From Changshengia sp963803165 (GTDB lineage: Bacteria > Chloroflexota > Dormibacteria > Aeolococcales > Aeolococcaceae): a DNA stretch of 64,000 nucleotides. A program made the position numbers and the translations under genes. Positions 8,763-16,585 of this stretch are shown piece after piece. The first letter of the stretch is position 1. The number at the start of each line of letters is the position of its first letter. The notes under the pieces are model-generated. The model was not told the DNA's origin, ran no database searches, and worked only from the letters and a program-made list of their open reading frames with translations. The stretch covers positions 310,001 to 374,000 of the forward strand of contig CAWDLK010000001.1 in assembly GCA_963803165.1 (NCBI GenBank), written 5' to 3'.

Positions 8763-10016
8763 TCAGACCCGGAAGACCCGGCGCACCTCGGCGATCCCTT
8801 CCGCCAGCCGGTCGACCTCCTCGTGGGTCGTGTAGAGGTAGACGGACGCGCGCGCGGTGGCGGCCACCCCGAGATGCCGCATCAGCGGCTGGCAGCAGTG
8901 ATGACCCGCCCGAACGGCGATGCCGAGCCGGTCGAGGATGGTGCCGGTGTCGTGGGGGTGGACGTCGGCGACGTTGAAGCTCACCGCGCCACCGTGGATG
9001 GAGAGGTCGCGCGGGCCGTAGACGGTGGCGCCGGACTCGTCGAGGATCTCGAGGAGGTGGCGGACCAGGCTCTGCTCGTGGGCGTGGATCGCCTCCATCC
9101 CCACCGCCTCCAGGTAGTCGCAGGCGGTGGCCAGGCCGACCGCAGAGGCGACGTCGGGGGTGCCCCCCTCGAACTTGTGGGGGACCACGTTCCACGTGGA
9201 GCGCTCCAGCTCGACCTTGGCGATCATGCTGCCGCCGCCGAGGAAGGGCGGCATCTGCTCCAGCAGCTCGGGACGGGCCCAGAGCGCGCCGATCCCCATC
9301 GGGCCGCACATCTTGTGGCCGGAGAAGGCGAGGAAGTCGACGCCCAGCCGTCGCGCCGAGACGGGCATGTGGGGGACGGACTGGGCCGCGTCCAGGCACA
9401 CGAGGACCCCGCGCCGGTGGGCCTCCTCGGTGAGCGCAGCGATGTCGTTGACGGTGCCGAGCACGTTGGATTGGTGAGTGAGGCTGAGCAGCCGGGTCGG
9501 CGGCCCGAGCAGCTCGTCGAGGTGGGAGAGATCGAGCCGGCCGTCCTCGGTCAGACCCAGGAAGGCCAGCTGGAGCCCCGCCCGCTCGGCCGCCAGCTGC
9601 CAGGGGACCAGGTTGCTGTGGTGCTCCATCAGGGTCACCACGATCCGATCGCCGGGCCGGAGCAGCTCCCGCGCGTACGAGCTCGCCACCAGGTTGAGCG
9701 CCTCGGTGGCGTTGCGCAGGAAGACCAGGCCCCGGGGGTCCGCATCGATGAAGCCGGCCACCCGGGTGCGCGCCTCCTCGAAGAGGTCGGTCGCCTCGCT
9801 GGCCAGCTGGTGGACGCCGCGATGGACGTTGGCGTTGCTGTGCCGATAGTAGTGGTCGACCGCGTCCAGAACTGGGATCGGCTTCTGGGAGGTCGCCGCC
9901 GAGTCCAGGTAGGTCAGCGGCCGGCCGCCCACCTCGCGGGAGAGGATGGGGAAGTCGGCGCGGATCCGGCCCAGGTCCAGGGTGTCCTGGGTGGCGGGGT
10001 CGATGGTCGCGGCCAT
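8763..10016 (-). CDS. sufS: Cysteine desulfurase SufS
   Basis: 417 residues, the usual length for group II desulfurases. PLP-dependent: it removes sulfur from L-cysteine as an enzyme persulfide and passes it to the SufBCD scaffold. The PLP lysine is K235 in SGHKMCGP. The catalytic cysteine is C374 in RAGHHCCQPL; most homologues have HHCAQP, so the second Cys (C375) is a small oddity. It starts at the ATG at 10016, 5 bp after the Rieske gene. No sufU or sufE sulfur acceptor gene is adjacent; the next gene is a membrane protein. Confidence 0.95.
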   Translation of the reverse strand: MAATIDPATQDTLDLGRIRADFPILSREVGGRPLTYLDSAATSQKPIPVLDAVDHYYRHSNANVHRGVHQLASEATDLFEEARTRVAGFIDADPRGLVFLRNATEALNLVASSYARELLRPGDRIVVTLMEHHSNLVPWQLAAERAGLQLAFLGLTEDGRLDLSHLDELLGPPTRLLSLTHQSNVLGTVNDIAALTEEAHRRGVLVCLDAAQSVPHMPVSARRLGVDFLAFSGHKMCGPMGIGALWARPELLEQMPPFLGGGSMIAKVELERSTWNVVPHKFEGGTPDVASAVGLATACDYLEAVGMEAIHAHEQSLVRHLLEILDESGATVYGPRDLSIHGGAVSFNVADVHPHDTGTILDRLGIAVRAGHHCCQPLMRHLGVAATARASVYLYTTHEEVDRLAEGIAEVRRVFRV

Positions 10017-10021
10017 GCCAT

Positions 10022-10348
10022 TCAGTCGCTGAGCGCGACCCTGATCACTCCGTCCGTCACCTCGACCCGGTGCACCCGAACCGGCTCCACCGCGGGAAGG
10101 GTGATGGCGTCACCGGTGCGCAGGTCGAAGGCCGACCCGTGCAGGGGACACTCGATGGCGCAGCGCTCCAGGTCCAGGTCGCCCTCGGAGAGCGACGCCT
10201 CCTGATGGGTGCAGGTGTCGTCGATGCAGTGCAGCTCGCCCTCGACGTTGAAGAGGGCCACCGGGACCTCGCCGACCTCGACGCGCGCCGCGTGCCCTGG
10301 GGGGATGTCGTCCACGCGGGCCACGGTGACCCACTCGCCCACGATCAC
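10022..10348 (-). CDS. Rieske [2Fe-2S] ferredoxin-like protein of the suf operon
   Basis: 108 residues from the GTG at 10348. The GTGA overlaps the sufD stop by four bases, so translation is probably coupled. The two Rieske boxes are present: CTH near residue 45 and CPLHG near residue 66, giving the Cys2-His2 ligands of a [2Fe-2S] cluster. The domain resembles the small ferredoxin subunits of aromatic dioxygenases. Similar Rieske proteins sit inside suf operons of actinobacteria, where they are thought to carry electrons for cluster assembly or serve as a client. There is no oxygenase gene nearby, which favours a Suf-related role. Confidence 0.9.
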   Translation of the reverse strand: MIVGEWVTVARVDDIPPGHAARVEVGEVPVALFNVEGELHCIDDTCTHQEASLSEGDLDLERCAIECPLHGSAFDLRTGDAITLPAVEPVRVHRVEVTDGVIRVALSD

Positions 10349-11682
10349 GGCTCCGCTCCCTGACCGGCGACGGCGGTGGCGCCGATCTCGGCGTCCAGGA
10401 GGGAGACCAGCCACTCGCGGGCCGTCTCCACGGGCAGGCGGTCGAGGACGTCGGCGAAGTAGCCGCGGACCACCAGCCTGTCGGCCTCGCCGGCGGGGAT
10501 GCCGCGGGCCATCAGGTAGAAGCGCTCCTCGTCGTCGACGTGTCCCACCGTCGTCCCGTGACCGCAGCGGACGTCGTTGGCCTTGATCTCGAGGCGGGGG
10601 ACGCCGCTGGCGCCGGCCCCGTGACTGAGCAGGAGGTTGCGGTTGACCACGTAGCCGTCGGCGTGGATCGCCCCGGGCTCGACGTCGATGAGGCCGCCGT
10701 AGACGCTCTGGGCCCGGCCGCGGGCGGCGACCTTGAGGAGCAGGTTGCTCCGGGTGTCGGGAGCGCGGTGGAGCTGGAGCGACTGGTGGTCGAGGTGCTG
10801 CTCGGCGTCCGCGAAGCAGACCGCGAGGACGTCCGCCTCGGCGCCCGCGCCCTCGAGGAGCACGTCCCAGTACGCCTTCTGCACCCGCGCCCCCAGGGTG
10901 GCGCCGAGCAGCCGGTAGCGGGCGGCGGCGCCCAGGCTCGCCCTGCGGGTGGTGAAGTGCCAGGTGCCGGAGGGGAGCTGCTGGACGGGGATGTCCTCGA
11001 GGCGGGACTCGTCCGCGAGGCGGAGCGCGGTGACCGCCACGGAGAGGCGCGGGGACGGGTCGGGCGGTCCGATGAGGTCCTCGACCAGGGTGAGCGAGGA
11101 GTGCTCGTCGACCACCACCACCGTGCCGGGGAGGCTCATCGCGTCGCCGCCGGCGGCCAGATGGCCGACCCACACCGGGGTCATCGCGTGCACCCCCGGG
11201 GGGACGTGGATGAAGGCGCCCCCGCGCCAGAGCGCGTTCCAGAGGGCGGTGAAGTACGACTCGCCGACCCCGATCCCGGCCAGGCCGCGCTGGACCAGCT
11301 CGGGGTGGCGGAGCGCGGCCTCCTCCAGGGAGGAGACGATCACCCCCTGGGCCAGCAGCGACTCGGCGTTCTCGACGGTGACGGTCCCGTCCGGCCCGCA
11401 GAGCACCAGCGCCGAGCCCGGTAGGGCGGCCGCGTGGCGGGCCAGGGCGATGTCGAGCAGGCCGTCCCCGGCGGGCCCGGAGGCTCCGAAGCGATCCACG
11501 TGGAGCTTGGAGATGTCGGTGCGCCGCCAGTCCTCGTCGCGAGCGGAGGACGGCACCGGCAGCGCGGTGAAGGCGTCCCAGGCGGCGGTCCGGCGGGCGG
11601 CGAGCCACGCCGGGCTCCTCGCCACCAGCGCGTCGACGGCCTCACGGCTGATCGCGCCGGTGGTGGTGGGTGCCTCTGTCAT
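10345..11682 (-). CDS. sufD: Fe-S cluster assembly protein SufD
   Basis: 445 residues from the ATG at 11682 (MTEAPTT), which matches the usual SufD length. The frame stays open to a TTG at 11793, but that extension is low-complexity and unlike the family. The N-terminus has the DWRRTDISKL motif, and the core is the SufBD right-handed beta-helix, ending in the conserved block RCGHGTTVGHVDDEERFYLMARGI. SufD pairs with SufB and SufC in the cytosolic cluster scaffold. The stop overlaps the following Rieske start (GTGA). A gap of about 160 bp separates it from the end of sufB, longer than elsewhere in this operon. Confidence 0.92.
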   Translation of the reverse strand: MTEAPTTTGAISREAVDALVARSPAWLAARRTAAWDAFTALPVPSSARDEDWRRTDISKLHVDRFGASGPAGDGLLDIALARHAAALPGSALVLCGPDGTVTVENAESLLAQGVIVSSLEEAALRHPELVQRGLAGIGVGESYFTALWNALWRGGAFIHVPPGVHAMTPVWVGHLAAGGDAMSLPGTVVVVDEHSSLTLVEDLIGPPDPSPRLSVAVTALRLADESRLEDIPVQQLPSGTWHFTTRRASLGAAARYRLLGATLGARVQKAYWDVLLEGAGAEADVLAVCFADAEQHLDHQSLQLHRAPDTRSNLLLKVAARGRAQSVYGGLIDVEPGAIHADGYVVNRNLLLSHGAGASGVPRLEIKANDVRCGHGTTVGHVDDEERFYLMARGIPAGEADRLVVRGYFADVLDRLPVETAREWLVSLLDAEIGATAVAGQGAEP

Positions 11683-11845
11683 GCCGGCGACCCGGGGGCG
11701 GCGGCGGGGCACATCGTCGTCGGGGGGACCGGCGTCGGCCAGCTCCGCCGGCCGGGCCTCGTGCTCGGCGGCATTGCGCTGCCGCCTGCGCAAGCCCCCA
11801 CTCCAACGACGTGCTCCGCCGCCGCCGGGTGGACCACGAGCGACG

Positions 11846-13247
11846 TCACCCGACGGCCCCCTCCATCGAGAGCGCGAGCAGTCGGTTGAGCTCGACCGCG
11901 TACTCCATCGGCAGCTCCTTCACGAAGGGCTCGAAGAAGCCGTTGACGATGAGGGCGGTCGCCTGCTGCTCGTCGATGCCCCGCGACTGCAGGTAGAAGA
12001 TCTGGTCCTCGCCCACCTTGGACACCGTGGCCTCGTGGCCGAAGGTGACGTCGGGGTTCTCGATGTCCATGTACGGGTAGGTGTCGCTGCGCAACTCCTC
12101 GTCGAGGAGCAGGGCGTCGCAGCGGACGTTGGCCTTGACGTTGGTGGCCTTGGGCAGGACCCGGATGTGGCCGCGGTAGGAGGTGCGGCCGCTCCCCTTG
12201 GAGATGGAGCGGCTGACCACGTTGCTGGTGGTGTTGGGGGCGACGTGGATGCACTTGCTGCCCGCGTCCTGGTGCTGGCCGGTGCCGGCGAAGGCCGCGG
12301 AGAGGACCTCCCCGTGGGCTCCCTCGCCCATCAGGTAGATGGACGGATACTTCATCGTCACCTTGGACCCCAAATTCCCGTCAATCCAATCGATCCGTGC
12401 ATTGGCCTTGGCGATGGCCCGCTTGGTGACCAGGTTGTAGACGTTGTCCGACCAGTTCTGGATGGTGGTGTAGCGGACATACGCCCCGGGCTCGGCGATG
12501 ATCTCGACCACCGCCGCGTGCAGGGAGTCGTTGGAGTAGGTGGGGGCGGTGCAGCCCTCGATGTAATGGACGTAGGAGCCCTCGTCGGCGATGATCAGGG
12601 TCCGCTCGAACTGCCCCATGTTGTCGCTGTTGATCCGGAAGTAGGCCTGGAGCGGGATCTCGACGCGCACCCCCTTGGGGACGTAGACGAAGGAGCCGCC
12701 CGACCAGACCGCGCTGTTGAGGGCCGCGAACTTGTTGTCGTTGGGCGGGATCACAGTGCCGAAGTAGCGCCGGAAGATCTCCTCGTGCTCGCGCAGCCCG
12801 GTGTCGCAGTCGCTGAAGAGCACCCCCAGCTTCTCCAGGTCCGCGCGGATGCTGTGGTACACGACCTCGGAGTCGTACTGGGCGGAGACCCCGGCGAGGA
12901 ACTTGCGCTCGGCCTCGGGGATGCCGAGGCGGTCGAAGGTCTGGCGGATCGAGTTCGGGGACGTCGTCCCAGCTCCGCCCCATCTCCTCGACCGGCTTGA
13001 TGTAGTAGTACATGTTGTCGAAGTCGATCCCGGAGAGGTCGGCGCCCCAGTTGGGCATGGGCCGCTTGAAGAAGTGGGCCAGGGCCTTGAGCCGGAACTT
13101 GAGCATCCACTCCGGCTCCTTCTTGTGGGCGGAGATGGCCGTGACCACCTCGGGGGAGAGGCCCTTCTCGGTGCGGAAGACCGAGACGTCCTCGTCGTGG
13201 AAGCCGTACTTGTAGTCCTTGGTCAGCTCGCGCGCCTGGACGGTCAT
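11846..13247 (-). CDS. sufB: Fe-S cluster assembly protein SufB, interrupted by a single-base frameshift
   Basis: The two halves together give a full-length SufB of about 466 residues. The N-terminal part (ATG at 13247, MTVQARELTKDYKYGF) runs to GRSWDDVP, then leaves frame at 12950-12960. The rest continues in another frame as NSIRQTFDRLGIPEAERKF and on to the conserved end LNRLLALSMEGAVG. Removing one base from the C4-G run on the coding strand restores a perfect family match. SufB is the central scaffold subunit and, in systems that lack Isc, is normally essential, so a consensus error is more likely than a real loss. The ATG overlaps the sufC stop (ATGA). All family blocks downstream look intact (TIQNWSDNVYNLVTKRA, RSDTYPYMDIE). 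Confidence 0.9.
12950..12960. other. Frameshift site in sufB, in the 8-mer CGAGTTCG
   Basis: The reading frame of sufB changes here. The plus strand reads CGAGTTCGGGG. Deleting either the C of GTTCG or one G of the run restores the frame. The same 8-mer marks three other frameshifts in this window (26282, 36603 and 49292). Confidence 0.85.
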
Positions 13248-14080
13248 GGGCGTGGGACCTCCGGCCCGGCGGGGCTGCTGGCGGTGGTGTAGGGGTCGTA
13301 CCCCTCGCGCTCGATCACGTGGGCGAGCTCGGGTCCGCCGCTGTCGACGATCCGGCCCTGGTGCATGATGTGGACCCGGTCGGGGGTGAGGTTCTCGAGG
13401 ATCCGGTAGTAGTGGGTGATGAGCAGCACGCCCATCCGCCCCTCGCTCCGCTGCATCACCCGGGTGACGCCCTCGGCGACGATGCGCAGGGCGTCGACGT
13501 CCAGACCGGAGTCCGGCTCGTCGAGGATGGCGAGCCGGGGCTCGAGCATGGCGAGCTGGAGGATCTCGGCCCGCTTCTTCTCCCCGCCGGAGAATCCGTC
13601 GTTGATGTAGCGGGAGCGGAAGCTCGGGTCCATCCGGAGGTCGGTCATCTCCTCGCCGAGGCGGGCGATGAACTCGCGGGCGGGCAGCTCCCTCCCCTGA
13701 GCGCGGAGCGCGGCCCGGAGGAAGTTGACCGTGGTCACCCCGGGGATGGCGATGGGGTTCTGGAAGGAGAGGAAGAGCCCGAGCTGGGCCCGGCGGTCGG
13801 GAGTGAGCGCGAGCAGGTCCTGGCCGTCGAAGCGCGCCGACCCGCCGGTCACCTGGTACTTGGGGTGGCCCATCAGGCTGTAGGCGAGCGTGGACTTGCC
13901 GCTGCCGTTGGGCCCCATCAGCACGTGGACCTGGCCCACCGGGACCCGGAGGTCCACGCCCTCCAGGATCGGCTTGCCCTCCACCGAGACCCGGAGGCCG
14001 TCGACCTGGAGCTCGGTGGTGCCGGGCGCAGGGCCGGCGTCCGCCGCCGGCGGGCGGGGTGCCTCGACCATCTCAGACAT
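13244..14080 (-). CDS. sufC: Fe-S cluster assembly ATPase SufC
   Basis: 278 residues. ABC-type ATPase that drives conformational change in the SufBCD scaffold. Walker A GPNGSGKST (56-64), signature FSGGEKKR (163-170) and Walker B LAILDEPD (183-190) are all present, as is the SufC-typical YINDGFSGGEKKR block. The ATG at 14080 has a strong GGAGGTGG site that lies inside the end of the upstream rrf2 gene (8 bp overlap), so the two are coupled. An N-terminal extension of about 20 residues rich in Pro and Ala precedes the ABC core. The gene order C-B-D-S differs from the B-D-C-S order common in actinobacteria. Confidence 0.95.
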   Translation of the reverse strand: MSEMVEAPRPPAADAGPAPGTTELQVDGLRVSVEGKPILEGVDLRVPVGQVHVLMGPNGSGKSTLAYSLMGHPKYQVTGGSARFDGQDLLALTPDRRAQLGLFLSFQNPIAIPGVTTVNFLRAALRAQGRELPAREFIARLGEEMTDLRMDPSFRSRYINDGFSGGEKKRAEILQLAMLEPRLAILDEPDSGLDVDALRIVAEGVTRVMQRSEGRMGVLLITHYYRILENLTPDRVHIMHQGRIVDSGGPELAHVIEREGYDPYTTASSPAGPEVPRP

Positions 14081-14600
14081 GGGCCACCTCCGGCAGCTGC
14101 CGGGTCACCCCGCCGACGATGAGGGGCAGCGGGGCGAAGCTCTGGACCAGGGTGTGGTCGGAGACCAGCTCCTCCAGGGTGGTCTGGCTCAGCACGGCGT
14201 CGATGGAATCCTTGAGCCGGCGCCAGAGGGGCTGGGAGGCGCAGTCGCCCTCCCGGATGCACGCCCCGGGGACGTAGTCATGGGCCACGCACTCGACGGG
14301 GGCCACCTCTCCCTCGACCACCCGGACCACGTCGAGCACGGAGATCGAGTGGGGATGGCGGGTGAGGCGATAGCCGCCGCGCACGCCCCGGGTGGAGTCG
14401 ACGAGGCCCCCCCGGCGGAGCTGGGCGGCGAGCTGCTCGAGGTAGGAGAGGGGCAGGTGCTCGATCCGGGAGACCTCGGCGAGGCTCAGCGGACCCCTCT
14501 CGTAGGCCCTCGCGAACTCGGTCATCATCCGCAGCCCGTAGTGCGCCTTCGAGCTCACCCGCATGCTGAACGAAGCGGACGTCGAAATCCCGACCGTCAT
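14073..14600 (-). CDS. Rrf2-family Fe-S-sensing regulator of the suf operon
   Basis: 175 residues from the ATG at 14600. This start is chosen because a TACAAT box ends exactly seven bases upstream, the leaderless arrangement seen at other genes here; the alternative ATG at 14564 would give 163 residues. The N-terminal winged helix-turn-helix has the family pattern SKAHYGLRMMTEFA, LPLSYLEQLAAQLRRGGLV and RGVRGGYRL. The C-terminal half carries three cysteines spaced CX9CX5C (ECV, ACI, DCA), positioned like the [2Fe-2S] ligands of IscR and SufR. It is the first gene of the suf operon, so it most likely represses or tunes the operon according to cluster supply. Confidence 0.88.
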   Translation of the reverse strand: MTVGISTSASFSMRVSSKAHYGLRMMTEFARAYERGPLSLAEVSRIEHLPLSYLEQLAAQLRRGGLVDSTRGVRGGYRLTRHPHSISVLDVVRVVEGEVAPVECVAHDYVPGACIREGDCASQPLWRRLKDSIDAVLSQTTLEELVSDHTLVQSFAPLPLIVGGVTRQLPEVAHV

Positions 14601-14613
14601 ACCGGGAATTGTA
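14601..14613 (-). promoter_or_regulatory. Leaderless promoter of the rrf2-suf operon
   Basis: On the minus strand TACAAT (14608-14613) is followed by seven bases and then the ATG at 14600. A -10 box this close puts the transcription start at or next to the start codon. No clear -35 is seen. Confidence 0.6.
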
Positions 14614-14680
14614 CCCGTTCGGGGCGGGCCGCCGCCCGGGGGCTGGCGGGGGCGCGCCGGAAGATCAGGCGTCCCTTCGT

Positions 14681-14715
14681 GATATCCTACGATATCGTAG
14701 GCATCGACCGATATC
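14681..14715. promoter_or_regulatory. Probable vapBC operator: 16-bp perfect palindrome and three GATATC copies
   Basis: CCTACGATATCGTAGG (14686-14701) is a perfect palindrome. GATATC occurs three times, at 14681, 14691 and 14710, spaced 10 and 19 bases apart, that is about one and two helical turns. It lies 30-50 bp upstream of the vapB start. RHH antitoxins commonly bind such palindromes to repress their own operon; that this is the VapB site is inference. Confidence 0.6.
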
Positions 14716-14732
14716 GCACCAAGGAGGACGCT

Positions 14733-14954
14733 GTGGCTGACGTGCTTGTTCGGGATGTCCCCGATGAGGTGCTGGTGGCGCTGGACGCGCGGGCCAGCCG
14801 TCTGGGGCTGTCGCGCAGCGAGTACCTGCGCCGCCGCCTCGCGCAGGACGCAGCCACTGGTGCCGCCCGCGTCGACCTCGACGACCTCCGCCGCTTCGGC
14901 ACTCTCTTCGCCGACCTGGCCGACCCGGACGTGATGGCCCAGGCGTGGCGGTAA
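14733..14954 (+). CDS. vapB: VapB-type ribbon-helix-helix antitoxin
   Basis: 73 residues from the GTG at 14733, preceded by AAGGAGG. The N-terminus (ADVLVRDVPDEVLVALDARASRLGLSRSEYLRRRL) is a FitA/VapB-like ribbon-helix-helix: one beta strand for DNA binding, then two helices for dimerisation. The acidic C-terminal tail (LDDLRRFGTLFADLADPDVM) is the usual toxin-neutralising segment. It overlaps the toxin gene by 10 bp, typical of a co-translated toxin-antitoxin pair. The palindrome just upstream is its likely operator. Confidence 0.85.
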   Translation: MADVLVRDVPDEVLVALDARASRLGLSRSEYLRRRLAQDAATGAARVDLDDLRRFGTLFADLADPDVMAQAWR

Positions 14955-15361
14955 CGGCCTGGTTGATCGACAAGTCGGCGCTGGTCCGCCTCTCGACAAG
15001 CCCCGACGCTCTCGACTGGGCCATGAGGATCGAGCGAGGGCTGGTGCGGATAGCCACAGTGACCCGCCTGGAGGTCGGGTACTCGGCGCGATCAGGGGAG
15101 GACCTCCGCTCCGGTCTGGCCGGGTCGCCGCTCTCGTCGATGCCGGTCGAGTACCTGACGCCCGCCATCGAGGAGCGGTCACTGGAGGTGCTGACGCTCC
15201 TCGCGGACCGGGGGCAGCACCGGGGGCCCTCCGTGCCGGACCTCATCGTCAGCGCGGCGGCGGAGCTGAGCGGGCTCACCGTCCTCCACCTCGACAAGGA
15301 CTTCGACGTCATCGCCCAGGTGACGGGCCAGCCCATGGAGCGCCTGGTCGTCACCGAGTAG
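14945..15361 (+). CDS. vapC: VapC-type PIN-domain toxin
   Basis: 138 residues from the GTG at 14945. A PIN-fold ribonuclease: acidic catalytic residues appear in order as D9 (LIDKSAL), the E of VTRLEVGYS, the D of SVPDLIVSAAA and the D of HLDKDFDVI, which together bind Mg2+. VapC toxins cut tRNA or rRNA when free of antitoxin. It is the partner of the overlapping vapB gene. The 3' end overlaps the convergent iscS-like gene by 11 bp, leaving no room for a terminator. Confidence 0.9.
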   Translation: MAVTAWLIDKSALVRLSTSPDALDWAMRIERGLVRIATVTRLEVGYSARSGEDLRSGLAGSPLSSMPVEYLTPAIEERSLEVLTLLADRGQHRGPSVPDLIVSAAAELSGLTVLHLDKDFDVIAQVTGQPMERLVVTE

Positions 15362-16526
15362 GGGCGGCAGGCCCGCCGCCACCGCGCACCCGCTCCGCCG
15401 CCACCCGGACGCGCTCCCCGGCCTCCTCGACCTCCTGGGCCGTCGTGGAACGTCCGAGGCTGAGGCGCAGCGCGCAGCCCGCCAGCTCGCCGAAGCCCAT
15501 CGCCTCGAGGACGTGGGAGGGGATCGGCGCGCCGCTCGAGCAGGCGCTCCCCGCCGAGGCGCAGACCCCCAGCTCGTCGAGGACGGCGAGCAGGAGGTCG
15601 CTGCGGCATCCGGGGATCACCAGGCTGCAGTGGCCGGGGAGCCGCGCCGACGGGTCGCCGGTGAGCTCGGCCCCGGGCACGGCCTCCGTGAGCAGCTCCG
15701 CCAGCCGGGCGCCCAGCCGCTCCATCGCCGGAGCGTCCACCTCGCGCCTCCGCTCGGCCAGCTCGGCGGCGACCCCGAAACCGGCGATGCCGGCGACGTT
15801 CTCGGTGCCGCTGCGGCGGTCCCGCTCCTGGCCGCCGCCGGTCAGCTGGGCCGCGGGGAAGACACCATGGCGGGCCACCAGCGCGCCCACCCCCTGGGGC
15901 CCGTACGCCTTGTGGGCGCTGAGGGTCAGGAGGTCCACCCCCAGGGCGTCGAGGCCGAGGGGGAGCCGCCCCAGGGCCTGGACGGCGTCGCTGTGGACCA
16001 GGACGCCCGGCCGGCGGGAGCGCACCGCGGCGGCGACGGCGGGGAGGTCCTCCACCGTGCCGACCTCGTTGTTGGCGAGCATCACGGAGACCAGCACGGT
16101 GTCCGGCCGGACGGCCGCGGCCACCTCCGCCGGGTCGACCCGGCCCCGGTGATCGGAGGGGACGACGGTCAGCTCGGCCCGGCCCGCCGCGGCCAGCGCC
16201 CGCGCGGTGGTGAGCACGGCCTCGTGCTCGACGGCGCTCACCACCAGGTGGCGGCCGCGCTCGGCACCCCAGCGGTCGAGGACGCCGCGGAGGGCGAGGT
16301 TGTCGGCCTCGGTCCCCCCCGAGGTGAAGACCACCTCCCGCGAGGCGCAGCCGGCGGCGGCGGCGACCCGGTCGCGGGCCGCGTCGACCGCCGCCCGGGC
16401 CCGGCGGCCCGGCTCGTGCACCGAGGACGGGTTGCCGAACCGCTCCCCCAGCCAGGGCAGCATGGCCGCGCGCACCTCGGGATCGAGGGGGGTGCTGGCG
16501 GCGTGGTCCAGGTAGATCGGCTCCAC
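15351..16526 (-). CDS. Cysteine desulfurase, IscS/NifS type
   Basis: 391 residues from the GTG at 16526 (VEPIYLDHAAS). This start is preferred over the GTG at 16550 because it matches the family N-terminus and a TACACT box ends seven bases upstream. PLP lysine K206 is in SAHKAYGPQG; the catalytic cysteine C329 is in ASAGSACSSGAP on the long mobile loop typical of group I enzymes. It removes sulfur from cysteine for tRNA thiolation or Fe-S assembly. No iscU or mnmA is adjacent, so its partner is unknown; tRNA 2-thiouridylation is a reasonable guess. This is the second desulfurase in the window, after sufS. Confidence 0.92.
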   Translation of the reverse strand: MEPIYLDHAASTPLDPEVRAAMLPWLGERFGNPSSVHEPGRRARAAVDAARDRVAAAAGCASREVVFTSGGTEADNLALRGVLDRWGAERGRHLVVSAVEHEAVLTTARALAAAGRAELTVVPSDHRGRVDPAEVAAAVRPDTVLVSVMLANNEVGTVEDLPAVAAAVRSRRPGVLVHSDAVQALGRLPLGLDALGVDLLTLSAHKAYGPQGVGALVARHGVFPAAQLTGGGQERDRRSGTENVAGIAGFGVAAELAERRREVDAPAMERLGARLAELLTEAVPGAELTGDPSARLPGHCSLVIPGCRSDLLLAVLDELGVCASAGSACSSGAPIPSHVLEAMGFGELAGCALRLSLGRSTTAQEVEEAGERVRVAAERVRGGGGPAAPTR

Positions 16527-16539
16527 CCCAGCCAGTGTA
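16527..16539 (-). promoter_or_regulatory. Leaderless promoter of the iscS-like gene
   Basis: Minus-strand TACACT (16534-16539) is followed by seven bases and then the GTG at 16526, and so decides the start codon. Confidence 0.55.
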
Positions 16540-16585
16540 GGCGGCGGCACCGGCAGCCTCGCCCCCCCGGGCGGCGGGTGACCCG

